Shown: one piece after another, positions 23,169 through 34,360 of the stretch
How positions within the stretch are numbered: the stretch's first letter is position 1
Layout of the letters: each line of letters begins with the position of its first letter
Assembly (NCBI RefSeq): GCF_014633365.1
Contig: NC_068338.1
Location: 24,748,616-24,812,615 of the forward strand
Direction of reading: 5' to 3'
From: Diospyros lotus
Lineage: Eukaryota > Streptophyta > Magnoliopsida > Ericales > Ebenaceae
DNA length: 64,000 nucleotides
The notes under the pieces: model-generated
What the model was told of the DNA's origin: nothing
Databases searched by the model: none
Seen by the model: only the letters and a program-made list of their open reading frames with translations
Program-made: the position numbers and the translations under genes

Positions 23169-24448
23169 ATAGGGGTGCAAATGAGTCGAGTTGATCTGAG
23201 CTTCACTTAGCTCGGTTCAACTCGACAAATTTTATCATAGGCTCAAGCTTGAGCTCGAGTTTGAGTTCTAGTTGAGTCTAGAAGCTTGGTTCGAGCTTGA
23301 GCTCGACTCAGGCTTAGCTCTAGCTCGGCTTGTCAATTTGATTGACAAGCTGAGCTCGAGCTCGGACTGAAATTTATCAAAGTTTTATTTAAAAAAAAAT
23401 AAAAATAAATTAATGTATAATAAAAATAAATATCAATTTAATAATCAATAAATATATCTAAATGAACCTTACCTAATAATCAATAAATATAACATCGACA
23501 TAATAATTAAATAATAATAATTTCACAAATTACAATAAACATAATATTATTTATCATACAAAATAAAAATAAAAATTACTTGTCTAGTTATTTTCAAAAT
23601 AGAAACATAATGAAAATTATAGCACAATAAAGATATTTTCAATTCAACTTCAAATTAGCTGTGTAACACCCCACTTTCTCGGTCATGTTATAATTTAAGA
23701 AATTTGGGATATATTTTTTTTCTTAAAAACAATTTCAACATCATACTAATTCTCAAACTTTCACATTTACCTACGTAGTATGAGAATCATCATACAACAT
23801 AAATGCTAGGCTAGGTATTCACTAATAGCGAAAATATGAATCATATCAACATAATAATTAAGTAACAATAATTTCACAAATTACGATAAGCATAATATCA
23901 TTTATCGTATAAAAAAAATCAAATTACTTGTCTAGTTATTTTCAAAATACAATCATAATAAAAATTACAATACAATAAAGATATTTTCAATTCAAATTCA
24001 AATTAACTGCTCCAAATATCAATCTACAATTTGAAATTATAATATTAATCAGTAATTATAATTATATATCAAATCACATATATCAACCTACAAAATGCCA
24101 ACACATTAAAAGTTTTCAAGAATCACATATCTTGTTTAGTTTCATGTGATAGAATAATCTCAGTGATGTTATCTTATATATAAAAATATAAAAATTAATA
24201 ATTTTTACCAATATCAATTAATAAGGTGCTCATTAACCTATAAGCGAGTTAGTTTGTGAGCTTTTATTCGAGTTAATTTGCTAACTAATGAGCTGAACTT
24301 TATTAAGTTCAAACTCAGTCGTTTACGAATCAAGTTTTAAAATTAAGCTCAAACTTATCTCATTTATCTTAATAAACAAATTTGAACGACTTTTTATCGA
24401 GTCAAACATTGAGACGAGTCCAAACAACTCGACTCATTTGCATCTCTA
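23169..24448. mobile_element. TIR element with GAGCTCGAG-rich subterminal repeats
   Basis: The ends are inverted copies containing GCAAATGAGTCGAG (AGGGGTGCAAATG at the left; CATTTGCATCTCT at the right). Subterminal DNA at 23195-23365 is dense in GAGCTCGAG/AGCTTGAGCTC motifs, a common plant TIR-element style. No good target duplication was found. The interior is AT-rich and holds a 168-bp duplicated segment around an LTR fragment. Confidence 0.5.
23494..24009. repeat. 168-bp direct repeat flanking an LTR-like fragment
   Basis: 23494-23661 and 23844-24009 are near copies (shared CATAATAATTAA, TTACTTGTCTAGTTATTTTC and AAAGATATTTTCAATTCAA). The 182 bp between them (23662-23843) start TGTAACACCCC and resemble the end of the Tekay-like LTR at 39945. 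The duplication is far too long for a target-site duplication. Confidence 0.55.
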
Positions 24449-24619
24449 TTTGAGGTGAAACTTAGACATCCCATGTGAATGAATAAAAAAATAAAAAGTA
24501 TTGCATTGGCCCAAGAAGAGGAAATAATGAAAATATTTTTACTTTGAATTATTTAATTTAAATTTACAAGTTATTGTTTTTCCAAAAGAATTATAAAGGA
24601 ATAATTCCAACTTCAAGAA

Positions 24620-25471
24620 CTAGAAAACCTCTAATCCATAGAGGACGCCGGCGTGTTTTTCCGGCCCGTCCGTTACAAAGAACATCTCTCTCATCTTCTG
24701 GAAGGCGTGCCACGTCAGCAGGCTATCCGAACCGGCCTGGTGGCATTTCCCGACCGCCCGGTCCACCTCCAGCGTCCTGGCGACCCGGTCCAACCCCCCG
24801 TACAAGCTCTGGCAGAACCTCATCAGATGCTTCACGTCGTAGACGTTGTTGCCGAAAAACACCCTCAGAATCCCCAAGAAGTCCTCCAGCCCACCCGGCA
24901 AGCAGCGGCGCGTGAGGATCTTCACCAGGTACCCGAAGTCGTACGCGCTGTGAAACGTCACCCAGCTCACCGACTCGTTGCAGACCAGGCCCGACGACAT
25001 CATCAGCTCGGCGAAGCGGCCTGAGTCGACCCCCTCGGACCGGTTCCGGTCGAAGTCGATGCCCTGGCGGCGGAGCAGCTCCACGGAGTCTGGCGCGTAG
25101 GCGTCACGCTCCACGTCGAAGTCCCGGAAGTTGAACTCCCAGATGAAGCCGCTCTCGCCGGCACCGAGGTCCGGGAGGTTTCCGGCGGAGTCGGAGAGGG
25201 TGAGCCCCAGCTGGATCAGATTCAAGGCGTCGACGTTTGATTTGAGCACCTTGTAGTGGTCAGAAGGTTGGAGGCGCCGCCTCTGGTGCGGATCGGCGGA
25301 GGCGGGTGGGCGGAAAACTACGCCGGGAAACTCGGTATCCATAGAGATGTAAGGGTAGCGATCGATCAGGTCTCTTATGAGCTGGAATTCAGACTCGAGA
25401 TTGCCCGACCAAACCTCTCGAATCACAACCGGTTTGGGTTTGGGCTTCGAATCCAAGCCGGCGCTGACCAT
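24620..25471 (-). CDS. CAF1: CAF1-type deadenylase (CCR4-NOT subunit, DEDD family)
   Basis: Single-exon gene, 283 aa. The N-terminus ([15 protein letters not shown]) and the SMDTEFPG block are typical of plant CAF1/POP2. The DEDDh nuclease residues are all visible: Asp45 and Glu47 in SMDTEFPG, Asp178 in [10 protein letters not shown], Asp249 in [10 protein letters not shown], and His244 five residues before Asp249. Length and lack of introns fit plant CAF1 paralogues of the CAF1-11 type. The enzyme shortens poly(A) tails as part of the CCR4-NOT complex, in cytoplasm and P-bodies. The frame stays open upstream to a Met at 25639, but a TATA box at about 25585-25595 lies inside that extension and the added residues are low-complexity Leu/Ser/Arg from a (GA)n tract. 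ATG 25471 is therefore the likely start. Local GC is far above the surroundings. Catalytic residues look intact, so I expect an active enzyme. Confidence 0.95.
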   Translation of the reverse strand: MVSAGLDSKPKPKPVVIREVWSGNLESEFQLIRDLIDRYPYISMDTEFPGVVFRPPASADPHQRRRLQPSDHYKVLKSNVDALNLIQLGLTLSDSAGNLPDLGAGESGFIWEFNFRDFDVERDAYAPDSVELLRRQGIDFDRNRSEGVDSGRFAELMMSSGLVCNESVSWVTFHSAYDFGYLVKILTRRCLPGGLEDFLGILRVFFGNNVYDVKHLMRFCQSLYGGLDRVARTLEVDRAVGKCHQAGSDSLLTWHAFQKMREMFFVTDGPEKHAGVLYGLEVF

Positions 25472-25740
25472 GATTGTGTATACGCAGTACGTTGTGGATC
25501 GAGATCGAGATCGAGATCTAGAGAGAGAGAGAGAGAGAGAGAGAGGATACTTTGTTGCTTGGTTTTGGAATCGGAGAAGGGAAATTTTTATAGATGGAGA
25601 GTGAGTTGCTGCTTGGAAAGAGGGGGGATGAACCATCAACGCCCAATTACGTGTATTTGACGCTTCTACAGAGAGAGAGAGAGAGAGAGTTTTATATGAT
25701 TATAATAAAAGCGTCTTGGTTCAACGCGTTGGGATAAGTT
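25472..25740 (-). promoter_or_regulatory. CAF1 core promoter and 5' UTR: TATA box, CT repeats, CGCGTT palindrome
   Basis: Reading the minus strand, a CTATAAAAA box lies at about 25585-25595, some 115 bp before the ATG. A CT-rich dinucleotide run (GA on the plus strand) occupies about 25518-25545, within the likely 5' UTR, and a second GA run is at about 25671-25690. At 25722-25731 is the 10-bp palindrome CAACGCGTTG, which gives the sequence CGCGTT on both strands. CGCGTT is the rapid stress response element and a CAMTA-type CGCG core known from plant stress genes, Arabidopsis CAF1a among them. The link to this gene is inference from position. Confidence 0.55.
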
Positions 25741-26029
25741 TGACTGATAAAGTTAGACCTACCAGACTTGGTCCTCCCCCTTCTATTTTTGCTCTTTGCT
25801 CAAAATTTGTAATTTATATAATAATTTAACCAACCACTCAACAAAATCTCATTCTATTTTTCTTTTTTAATTAAAGGCCTCTAAAGAATGTATATGGGTC
25901 TTAAATAAATAATATATAAAAATTAATTGAGACTTTAATAATAGAGAAGAGTATTTATTTGTTGGACGGTTAATGTCAAAACGAACGTGATGTGAATGTG
26001 CAAATTGGATTAAACATTCCATCACAAGT

Positions 26030-26035
26030 CACGTG
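26030..26035. promoter_or_regulatory. G-box CACGTG upstream of CAF1
   Basis: A palindromic CACGTG lies about 560 bp upstream of the CAF1 start. G-boxes bind bZIP and bHLH factors and can act as ABA-response elements. A single hexamer is weak evidence on its own. Confidence 0.3.
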
Positions 26036-26040
26036 TTACT

Positions 26041-26502
26041 ATATAACAAGAAGCGGCGGAGGCGGGACCATTTTAGGATTCAGCCAGCCACCCCGCCCGC
26101 CCGCCCACAGTTGACACTGCATTGGCTGCTCATGAGCCGTTGTTTGTTGTTATTAATTAATAAAAATATTTAAATATTAAAACTAACAAAAATATTATAT
26201 TCACAAACAATCTTCATATATTGACGTACGATACACAAAACTTTATTAGACTGTTTATTATTATATGTTATTATTAAATTTAAATAAAATTTTTATCAAA
26301 ATATAAATTACATTAAAAACACCTTAAGCACTGTTAACATAACCTATTGATAATTAATGAAAGAGACAACGACACCTATTGTTTGGAAAATTCTGTTTAC
26401 AGTCACCCATTTTATTCTTCAGGGTCAACTTTCAATATATTTAAAATATTCTTCTTTAAAAATATATTTTTATCCTTCACTATTGTAGTTACTTTTTGTC
26501 TA
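26041..26502. other. Intergenic region distal to CAF1
   Basis: A short GC-rich stretch (about 26052-26110, with CCCGCC repeats) is followed by AT-rich DNA. No gene is recognised. Confidence 0.4.
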
Positions 26503-27417
26503 GGAGGCGTTTGTTAAAATGAACAAGATAAAATATATCAAGATAAATTTGTAATGCATTTTGGGTCAAGATATTGAATGATCAAGATAAGATTGAAAAA
26601 TATTTCAAGATTTTTATCAGAGTGTTTGTTAAATGTTTTGGAATTCATTGATAATTGTATTTTTTCTTTTTATGTGTTTGTTAATGCATATGATAAGTAC
26701 CAAAATAAGAGTTTTTTTTACCAAAATATCCTTATTATTAAATTTATGATTAAAATACTATTTTATGATTAATATGAATTTTCATAAAAATAAAAATAAA
26801 AATAAAAAATAAAAAATAAAAAATAAAAAATAAAAATAAAATTTTATTTTTAAAATTCATGTTCAAAAATAAATTTAAAAGGAGTTGAAAAGTAGAAATA
26901 ATTATTATTAGAATTACAAATTGGTGATATGATAAATAAAATATAAAATTAAATAAAATAATTTAAAAATTGGTGAAATGAATTATATTAGTTAATAAAA
27001 TATATATATAGAGAGAGAGATTTAAATTTTAAAAATCAATAAAATGAATAATGTCATTTAAATTTTAAAAATTGTCAAAACATATAACAATTTAAAAATG
27101 TATTAAATAATATTAATTATAAGACTTAAATAAATAAGTTTTTTTAATAAATTTAAATCTTTAAAATGCATTAAATGACATTAACTATCTTACAAGGGGC
27201 ATATATGTAATTGAGCCTTATCTTGAAAGAGCCAGATAAATTTATCCGAGAGAGGATGTCAAATAAATTTATCTTGAAAGGGGGAGATAAGAGGTCATGT
27301 GAGATTTTTTCGAAAATGGTCAGATAAATTTAACAAACACGTTGGAAAGACCAAACATCCGGAATACTTCCCATATCTGACATTTTCTCCATTTTATCTT
27401 GATTAACAAACACCCCC
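26503..27417. mobile_element. PIF/Harbinger-like TIR element, 915 bp
   Basis: The inverted ends contain GTTTGTTAA followed by AACAAGATAAAAT or ATCAAGATAAAAT. Flanking trinucleotides are CTA and TTA, compatible with a decayed 3-bp duplication. The same ends bound 56003-56368 and 56778-57176. The interior is AT-rich, with an (AAAAT)n run near 26785-26840. No transposase is seen. Confidence 0.6.
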
Positions 27418-27626
27418 TTAATGAATTGCCCGCTAGCCATATTTGACCGCCCATTCACTTCGGAGACAATGCGGCGAAGAACGCTAGATACTATGCAGCA
27501 AAAACAAAAAACGAATAAAAATACAACAATAAAAAGTACGCATACACACACATATATACATACACTCACATAGACATATATATATACACATACATACATA
27601 TATACGCACACATACATATATATATA

Positions 27627-28128
27627 TGATGTGACATTATCTAAATTACTAAAATACTCCTTGCGCGCTAGCATTCTTGCTTGCCACGTGGATCGCCCAA
27701 GAGGTTGACACGTGGCAAGACCACAAAGGGGAATGAGGAACAGTCTTGTATGACCAGTTAAAGGACACGTGGTAACACTTGCAGAGCAATCCAGAGTGGA
27801 GTCCAAAAAATTCGGACCAGACCACGAGACTTATTCCAACTTGATCAGGGTCCTTGGGCTTTATCTCTGGTACCTTATAACGGACTCGCCTATAAAAAAC
27901 AAGGGCCATTATCATGTATGATAAGTCTCCAGCTCTTACATTTTCTGTTACCCACATTTATTTTACTGACTTGAGCATTAGAGTCTACACCGGAGGATCC
28001 CAGCCTCATTACTCCGTTGTCTTGTAGGTTACATTCCCGAGGCCAAACATAGCCAAGTTCGAAGCTTCTACTCTCAAGGTTCATTCGTTGAGACAGCACG
28101 TGGTGGTCGGTCTCAAAGATCATCATCA
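27627..28128 (+). repeat. 5' LTR of the Tat element
   Basis: 502 bp. TATA box TATAAAA at 27891. The U3 part has three CACGTG G-boxes, two of them inside an inverted repeat (CTTGCCACGTG ... CACGTGGCAAG, about 27680-27720). It ends CATCATCA at 28128. Confidence 0.9.
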
Positions 28129-28130
28129 TT

Positions 28131-28148
28131 TGGCGCCCACCGTGGGGC
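28131..28148 (+). other. Primer-binding site of the Tat element
   Basis: TGGCGCCCACCGTGGGG starts 2 bp after the LTR. It has the TGG start needed to pair with a tRNA CCA end and matches the style of plant Tat elements. I have not assigned the tRNA. Confidence 0.75.
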
Positions 28149-28278
28149 CGACGTCCATACTCGCCAGCCTCTTCTTTCATTGCCTCGTGCTTCGGACTTC
28201 CCTTTCTCACTTCGGATCTCAGTCTTCTCACCCCTAACCAAGTGTCAACGATTTTTACTCTTTACCATAACTCATTGC

Positions 28279-29600
28279 ATGGCTCCCCGAAGAGACGTGA
28301 CTCGCAGCAAGACAGACGTTAATTTGGAGGCCACGACGTAAGGGGAGGATCCACCACCTCCGGCTAATTTGGTGCCAGAAGACCGACTTACCAGGTTGGA
28401 AAATAAAGTCCAGCAGCTAACTGAGTTGTTGACCGAATATTTACACCAGAATGAACAGTGTTGCCTACAGGTGCCCTTTCATCGAGAGGAGCACTAATCA
28501 CCTTCTCTTACTAGGAAGCTTCGTCCATCCCACCAGTCAGGTTGGGAAATCCATCCCTTTGAGGCGGTAGAATCCACTTCTTTTCCTTCATGGGAAGAAG
28601 GAACCTCGTAGGAGAAGTAGTTGCGTTTTATGGAGCGATAGGTCTGAGAGCTCAAGAAGGGAAATGAGGAGCTGCCCCACTTCAGTTCTAATCAACCCCT
28701 GAGTAAGAACATCATGACAGAGGCTTATCTGGAGAGGTTTCGTATCCCGTCCATCAAGCTTTACGATGGAAACACATACCTCTATGATCATGTAGAGCTC
28801 TTCTCCTCTCACATGCTGGTGCAATCGAGGTCGGATGCGATGTGGTGCCGGGCATTTTCTGCTACTCTAGGAGGTGATGCTCGGATGCGATACTCTTGCC
28901 TTCCCCATCGTTCCATCAACAGTTGGGGAGAATTAAAGACATGTTTCCTAGCCCATTATGCTCCATTGAAGCGTTACTGGAAGTCTTCTATGGCTTTGGT
29001 TAATGTCAAGCAAAACCAAGGTGAGTCTTTAAGGGATTTTGTAGCCAAGTTTAATGAGGAGGCTTTGAGCATTGACGAGTTTGATCAGCGGATTGCAATG
29101 GTGGCTCCCTAGAATAGCTTAAGGGCTAGGCCATTCGCTCAATCCTTGGCTAAGACTCCACCTCGTACCTTCACAGAAGTGCTTGCCCGGGCTAACAAGT
29201 ACATCAACGTTGAAGAAATGATGAAAGTGAAGCGGGTTGAACAACCTGACATGAAGGAAAGAGAAAAAGGGAAGAAAAATCCAGTGGTAGAACAGAAGAT
29301 TGACTATCGCTCCTCCCGAACCCAAGATCGCCTGGGTTTTGGGGGTACCTATGCGAGCTCGGTGAGTTATACTCCCCTTAATGCAAGTTGAGCAGAAATT
29401 CTACTAGCATTGGAGGATAAGGATTATCTGCGGCGTCCTCCCCCACTGAAATCTTTGCCTAACACTCGAAGTAAGAAGATATATTGTTGATTCCATTGCG
29501 ACCATGATCATGATACAGATGACTGCATCCAGTTAAAAGAAGAGATTCAGGAGCTTATCAACCGGGGTTACCTCCGTGATTTCATTGCCTGAAGAGGCGC
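28279..29600 (+). pseudogene. Tat gag, decayed
   Basis: ATG 28279 starts MAPRRDVTRSKTDV, then a stop. The core gag (28714-29112) has the capsid-like stretch MTEAYLERFRIPSIKLYDGN and SINSWGELKTCFLAHY, followed after a stop by RTFTEVLARANKYINVEE. Near 29475-29575 is the Cys/His-rich block C.FH.DH.HDT.DC.QLKEEI, typical of Tat gag. At least five stops interrupt the frame. Confidence 0.75.
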
Positions 29601-29699
29601 GAGCTTGGGCAGAGTAGAGTTTAAGCCGGAGAATAGGGGGAGGTCTCTTACTCGTGATCGTTTTTGAGAACAAACTCGGACACTGCCCTGGAGAGAGGG

Positions 29700-30290
29700 A
29701 AAATAGGCTGCTGAGAAGGTGGGACATAAGTTTATTTTGTACACATTGGCAGCGGGAATGGTTCCTGGGCCTCAAGATAATTGGTTGGGGATCGGGAATA
29801 GGTTAGATTCCACCACTCACAATAATGCGGTAAAGGATAAGGTGATCATCACTTTCTCCGAGGAGGATCTTCCTAGCCATCCCAACTACTTAGACCTTCT
29901 GGTGACTAGTGCTCAGGTAAGAGAGTGGGAGATGAGGTGAATCCTCGTGGACCCTAGCAGCTCTTCGGAGATTCTCTACAAAAGGGCATTCCTGGGAATG
30001 GGATTTATGCTCGATTAGCTAAGGCCAGTTCAAGTCCCGTTGGTTGGTTTCGATGGAATGGTGATACATTCAGAGGGGTTGATCCGGTTGCCCCTGATGG
30101 TCGATAGTGGATCTCGCAAGTCCCAAGTGACGCTAGACTTCTTGGTTACTGATGTGCCTTCAGTATATAATATGATCCTTGGTAGGTCTGGGCTTAGTGC
30201 TTTGAAGGCAGTATCGAGCACGTATCACATGGTGTTGAATTCCCTAGGGATTCACAAAGGTATGAGGAGACCAATAGTAAGCTAGGGAAT
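29700..30290 (+). pseudogene. Tat protease region, decayed
   Basis: ITFSEEDLPSHPNY (about 29849) is followed by ILVDPSSSSEILYKRAFLGM (29941 on), where Tat proteases usually read VDPGSSSEI. The Gly of the active-site loop is Ser here. The later block VTDVPSVYNMILGRSGLSAL (about 30150-30210) matches the C-terminal protease flap and ILGR motif. Stops at 29938 and 30017 break it. Confidence 0.65.
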
Positions 30291-30956
30291 GCTACGTGGC
30301 CTTCTTGAATGCTACTATTGCCAAGGGGTCAGGGTCAGACTCAAGACTAAATCAAGATGCTTTTCCTCAGGCCAGCCAAGGCCAGATGGAGCTGGAATAG
30401 GCAAGGGCACCAAGTATAGAAGCAGAATAGAGGTCAATGAGGGGGGCGGGACAGAGTTCTAGTGCCCCTCTTGGCGTGGTCACCAGTTTCATCTTGGAGG
30501 GTTTGGAGGAGCCAAAGACCTCAACCAAAGACCTCAAAGTCGGTGAACGAGTTGGAGGAAGTTTCGTTGGGGGAAGAGCCTGATTAGAGAGTGCGGATCA
30601 GTTCTAAATTGCAGGAGTTCTTGCGATCTGAAGTCCTATCATTCTTACGAAGGTATCGCGATGTGTTCGCATGGTCTATGCTAGACATGCCTGGGATAGA
30701 CTCGACTATCATGACCAATCGTTTGGGGCTCTACTTGGATTGCGTGCCGATAAGGCAGAGGAAGAGGAAGTTTGCCCCGGAGCGGGCTAAAGCTATAGAG
30801 GATGAGATGGAAAAACTCATCGAGGCCAATCATGTTCGGGAGGTTGACTATCCAGAGTTGCTAACTAACATGGTTCTCATCTCCAAGGGATCGGGAAAAT
30901 GGCGGCTCTATATTGATTTTAAGGATCTCAACAAAGCCTGTCCAAAGATTAGGATA

Positions 30957-32645
30957 CCACAAAAAACGCGCACATTGTCTCGATATGTGCGCCCGACCTT
31001 GATTCACGTGCCAACCCTCAAAAGTTGCACCAATCACTTTTCCTTGATCACCTCAAACATAAAAAGCATATTTAATCACTAAATATCTCTATTTTCCAAT
31101 TTCTCTATTTTTCTCCCATTTTCCTTTCTAAAAATCCAAATAGATACTCTTGGGACTATTTTTTCAAATCTATTTCCACAACAATTCATGATATCCAATG
31201 AACTTCAAAGGAAAAATACTGAGCTTACTCGGATGTTGCGTTTTCATGCAAAACGAGGCTGATCGGTGCCAAAACCAAGACATTGGGAACTCCAACTTCA
31301 AAACTTTTTGCATGAACCCCCGTAAAACAATTTTCCCGATTTTTCTACATTTTTTCCAATTTTTCCAACCTCTCATGCGCCCACATGCACTAGGGCTAGT
31401 GGTGGCGTGTAGTGACCAGCGCGTGTCGGCCATGCGCTGATCGTCTTCTTCGACGACGACCTTATCGACGTTCTAGGCTGACTCCACCAGCTTCTTCCTC
31501 TCATTGAATTGATCCGAATGGCACCATTTGTGGCTTGAAAGGAGCACCCGAAGTGCCTCAACCGAAGGCTCAAACTCTCAACTTCGGCGTCCGCCTCCTA
31601 TCTCCGGCCAAGCTTGAATCCATGGCAAACCACCACGAAAACGCCTGAAAATCTCTAGAATGGATCTCCAAGCTATGGGCAAAATAAGCCCTCTATTTTG
31701 GAACGCAAATTCGTTCAATAACACGACCAATTTGAGCCTCCAACTTCTCAAAATCTCAGCCACTCAAGCTCTTTTTATAGGCGAAATCGACCCTCAAAAT
31801 GCTCATGGCCACCTGCGCCGATGCCTCAAACGTCTCGAGCTTGCCTTGGGTGACCCAAAAGCAGCGACAAATGGCCTCGAATGGCCGATTACAGGCCATG
31901 CCAAACCGACCAAGAACTCGGTCGAATTTTTCGAAAATTCGGCCACCTCGATGCTCGCCGCCGGTCCTTGCTTAATCCTTGAGGTTCCCCAACCCGACCT
32001 CTCGAGATCCCAATGGTTGAAAACCCTTTGTCGACGATCAGGAATGGCTGTCGGCCATGGCAGCCTTCAACTTTTGCAAATTTGCAGTTTGGGCCCTGCC
32101 TTCTCCCATATTGCACATTGACCCCTTCCTTGAAGCCCTTGAACTTTCCATCATTTCCAATAGGACCCTCAAGTCCTAAAATTTCCATTTCATCCCCCAA
32201 AATTATGAAAAATCACCTTTTCGACCTCCCTCGAGCAATTTCAAAAAATTACACTAAGGCCCGAATCTTCATTTTGACCTTAAACCCTTTCGTTTCTTCC
32301 TGAAACCACTGAAGGGTTGTTCCTCATGAAAAACCGAAGCCCCCATCAAGTTTCCGTTGACTTCCCGAGAGTCGCCTATAATAATTCGGTATTCAGCCCA
32401 AATTCTAGTTGCATTATTAGTTGTACTGGGAACCGTTGTCGATCCAATTTCTTTTGATGCCATAAATCCTATCTCTGGATGCTCAACAATGCTTCATCAT
32501 CTTCCTTTGGCATCTTGGCTCTAGGACACTTCCTACAGTCGATTCGATCATTTTTTCGAGCTATTCAGATATCAATCTTTCCCGAAATTTTATTTTTCTA
32601 ATAAATTTCTTATTCTTAAATAATCCACATTTCCCGAGTATTACA
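30957..32645 (-). mobile_element. Tekay-like LTR segment in the Tat RT gene, truncated
   Basis: On the minus strand it starts TGTAATACTCGGG at 32645 and resembles the start of the LTR at 42143-39945, with a CTATAAAAAG box near 31775. The far end at 30957 lacks a TG...CA terminus, and adjacent RT codons are missing. It abuts another LTR segment at 32646. Confidence 0.6.
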
Positions 32646-33866
32646 ACGATCATTGTCAGCTGGTGTCTCATCCACCAACATTGTCTTTCCCTTTTTCGTC
32701 CCTGAGCTGTCTGTATGGTTAGTGGGGAAATATAGGGGTGAGTCCGGAGACTTAGTAAGGGTAATATGAGATGTGGTAAATTAAAATGCATGACAATTGT
32801 ATAATGATGTGAAGTATATCATGCATGTAGGCTTGTCCACCGCACCCTGATCTAGATTTTGGTGGCCCAACCGATTTCATTTAGGATCCCATCTCAAGAG
32901 TTACACGGCCCAAATCTATAGCCCCATACCTAGGCATTTCCCCCATTGTCTAATACAAGCCATGCCAAAATACATTTACATACAAAGCATATTAAACCCT
33001 TACAGCGTATTAATCGCTTGCTTCGTGCTGGTTCTGCGTCTCAATTCTCTATATAATTAAAAAATAAAATAATCAGCTGCACGGTTAATTTTAATTATCG
33101 CTGCTACATTACAAGATAATTTAGCTCAGCACAAAATTAATTTTAATTAACACTATTAAATACATAAATTTAAAATATTTTTATACCTTGCATATGTTCA
33201 CGGGCGAAGTTTCAGTACTTCCAAAATTCACAACGTTTATGGCGGAAAACGTCACTATTTATAGGCGTAACGAGCTCGTGGGGGTCCAAAATCTGGCCTA
33301 AGGGAGCCCCCAAAAGCTGTCACGTGGCAGCAGGAGAGAGAGGATGAGTGGTTAGGGTGAGGGACATGGCCGCGCCATGTGGCGCACATGGATGCCGCCT
33401 AGCGCCCCAAAACGGCGTTGTTTTGCGCTTGCCTTGTTGGAAAATAATTCCAACTTTCCTCCCACCGCGCGCGTAGCCAAGGAGAATCGAACCCGCGCCT
33501 TGCCCCTGGCCTCCCTCGTGAGCGATCGCCCACACTGCCTCTCGGCCTCAATCAATATGCAAACCCAATTAATTTTAAGGTGATCTAGGGCCATTTTCGA
33601 AAATCGCACCACAACCCCCCAATCTTCCAGATTCACACACACACCCCCATACCTCATTTTCGTTATTTCACTTACACCTTAAAATTTTCAAAACCTCATT
33701 AATTTAATTTACTCTTTTTTTTCCATTGTTTCTATAAATATCCCCATAGTCCCAATTCTTTAATAAATCACAATTAATTCATATCAACCCCATGATTAAT
33801 CGATAATCATACACAAATAATCATAAACCCAATGATTAATTATTTTTCAAAGTCTAGGGTGTTACA
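32646..33866 (-). mobile_element. Second Tekay-like LTR segment in the Tat RT gene
   Basis: On the minus strand it starts TGTAACACCCTAG at 33866, with a CTATAAATAG box near 33258 and a CTTACTAAGTC block near 32760 that is shared with the LTR at 35507-38074 (near 37441). Its 3' part is missing, apparently cut by insertion of the neighbouring LTR and a later deletion. Confidence 0.6.
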
Positions 33867-34360
33867 AGGGATACCACCAAATTCCACTACACCTTGACGA
33901 CCAGGAAAAGACCGCATTCATTACAGACAAGGCCACTTTTTGTACCAGATTATGCCCTTTGGGCTTAAGAACGCCGGAGCTACGCATCAAATGTTAGTCA
34001 ACAAGTTGTTTAAAGCTCAACTCGATCGGAATATGGAGGCTTATGTGGATGATATGTTGGTTAAGAGTCTCTTGGCTGAGTAGCATCCAGACGACTTGGA
34101 GGAGTGCTTCTGGACCTTGCGCCAGTACTAGATGAAGCCCAATCTAGCCAAGTGTGCTTTCGGGGTTACAGTTGGTAAGTTCTTGGGGTTCATGGTGCAC
34201 TACCGAGGAATTGAAGCCAACCTCTCGAAGATAAAAGCCATCCTGGAGATGCCTCATCTTCGGAGTATCAAGGAGGTGCAGAGACTGATTGGAAGGATGG
34301 CGACATTGGGGAGATTTTTGTCAAGGTCCACAGAAAAAGGGATTGCCATTTTTTAAGGCC

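Larger units (their letters stand above)
22919..24495 (+). mobile_element. Second SINE-like retroposon, interrupted by a TIR element
   Basis: It starts right after the first SINE's target copy and has an A-box-like (GACACAGTGGTAAAGTAC) and a B-box-like (GAGTTCAAATC) motif. An A-rich tail, GAATAAAAAAATAAAAA, ends at about 24495, followed by a third near-copy of the target sequence (AAGTATTGCATTGGCC). The body is split by the TIR element at about 23169-24448. Net retroposon length is near 300 bp. Confidence 0.5.
30591..34360 (+). pseudogene. Tat reverse transcriptase, split by LTR insertions
   Basis: The N-terminal half (30591-30957) reads FAWSMLDMPGI, then MVLISKGSGKWRLYIDFKDLNKACP. The frame then breaks. 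It resumes at 33867 with GYHQIPLH, DQEKTAFITDK, PLGLKNAGATHQMLVNKLF and AYVDDMLVKS (catalytic YVDD intact), then FLGFMVHYRGIEAN. About 24 residues (the LPRID...DAYS part) are missing at the join, so the insertion came with a deletion. Confidence 0.8.

Noticed and set aside
25472..25639. N-terminal extension of the CAF1 frame (Met at 25639, 339 aa)
   Set aside because: A TATA box and GA repeat lie within it, and the residues are low-complexity Leu/Ser/Arg unlike any CAF1 N-terminus.
24574..25660. Plus-strand open frames across the CAF1 gene
   Set aside because: Shadow frames caused by high GC; Arg/Pro/Ser-rich and without family features.
27330..27806. 158-codon minus-strand frame
   Set aside because: Crosses a (TA)/(CA) microsatellite and the Tat LTR boundary; the Tyr/Val/Cys run is microsatellite translation.
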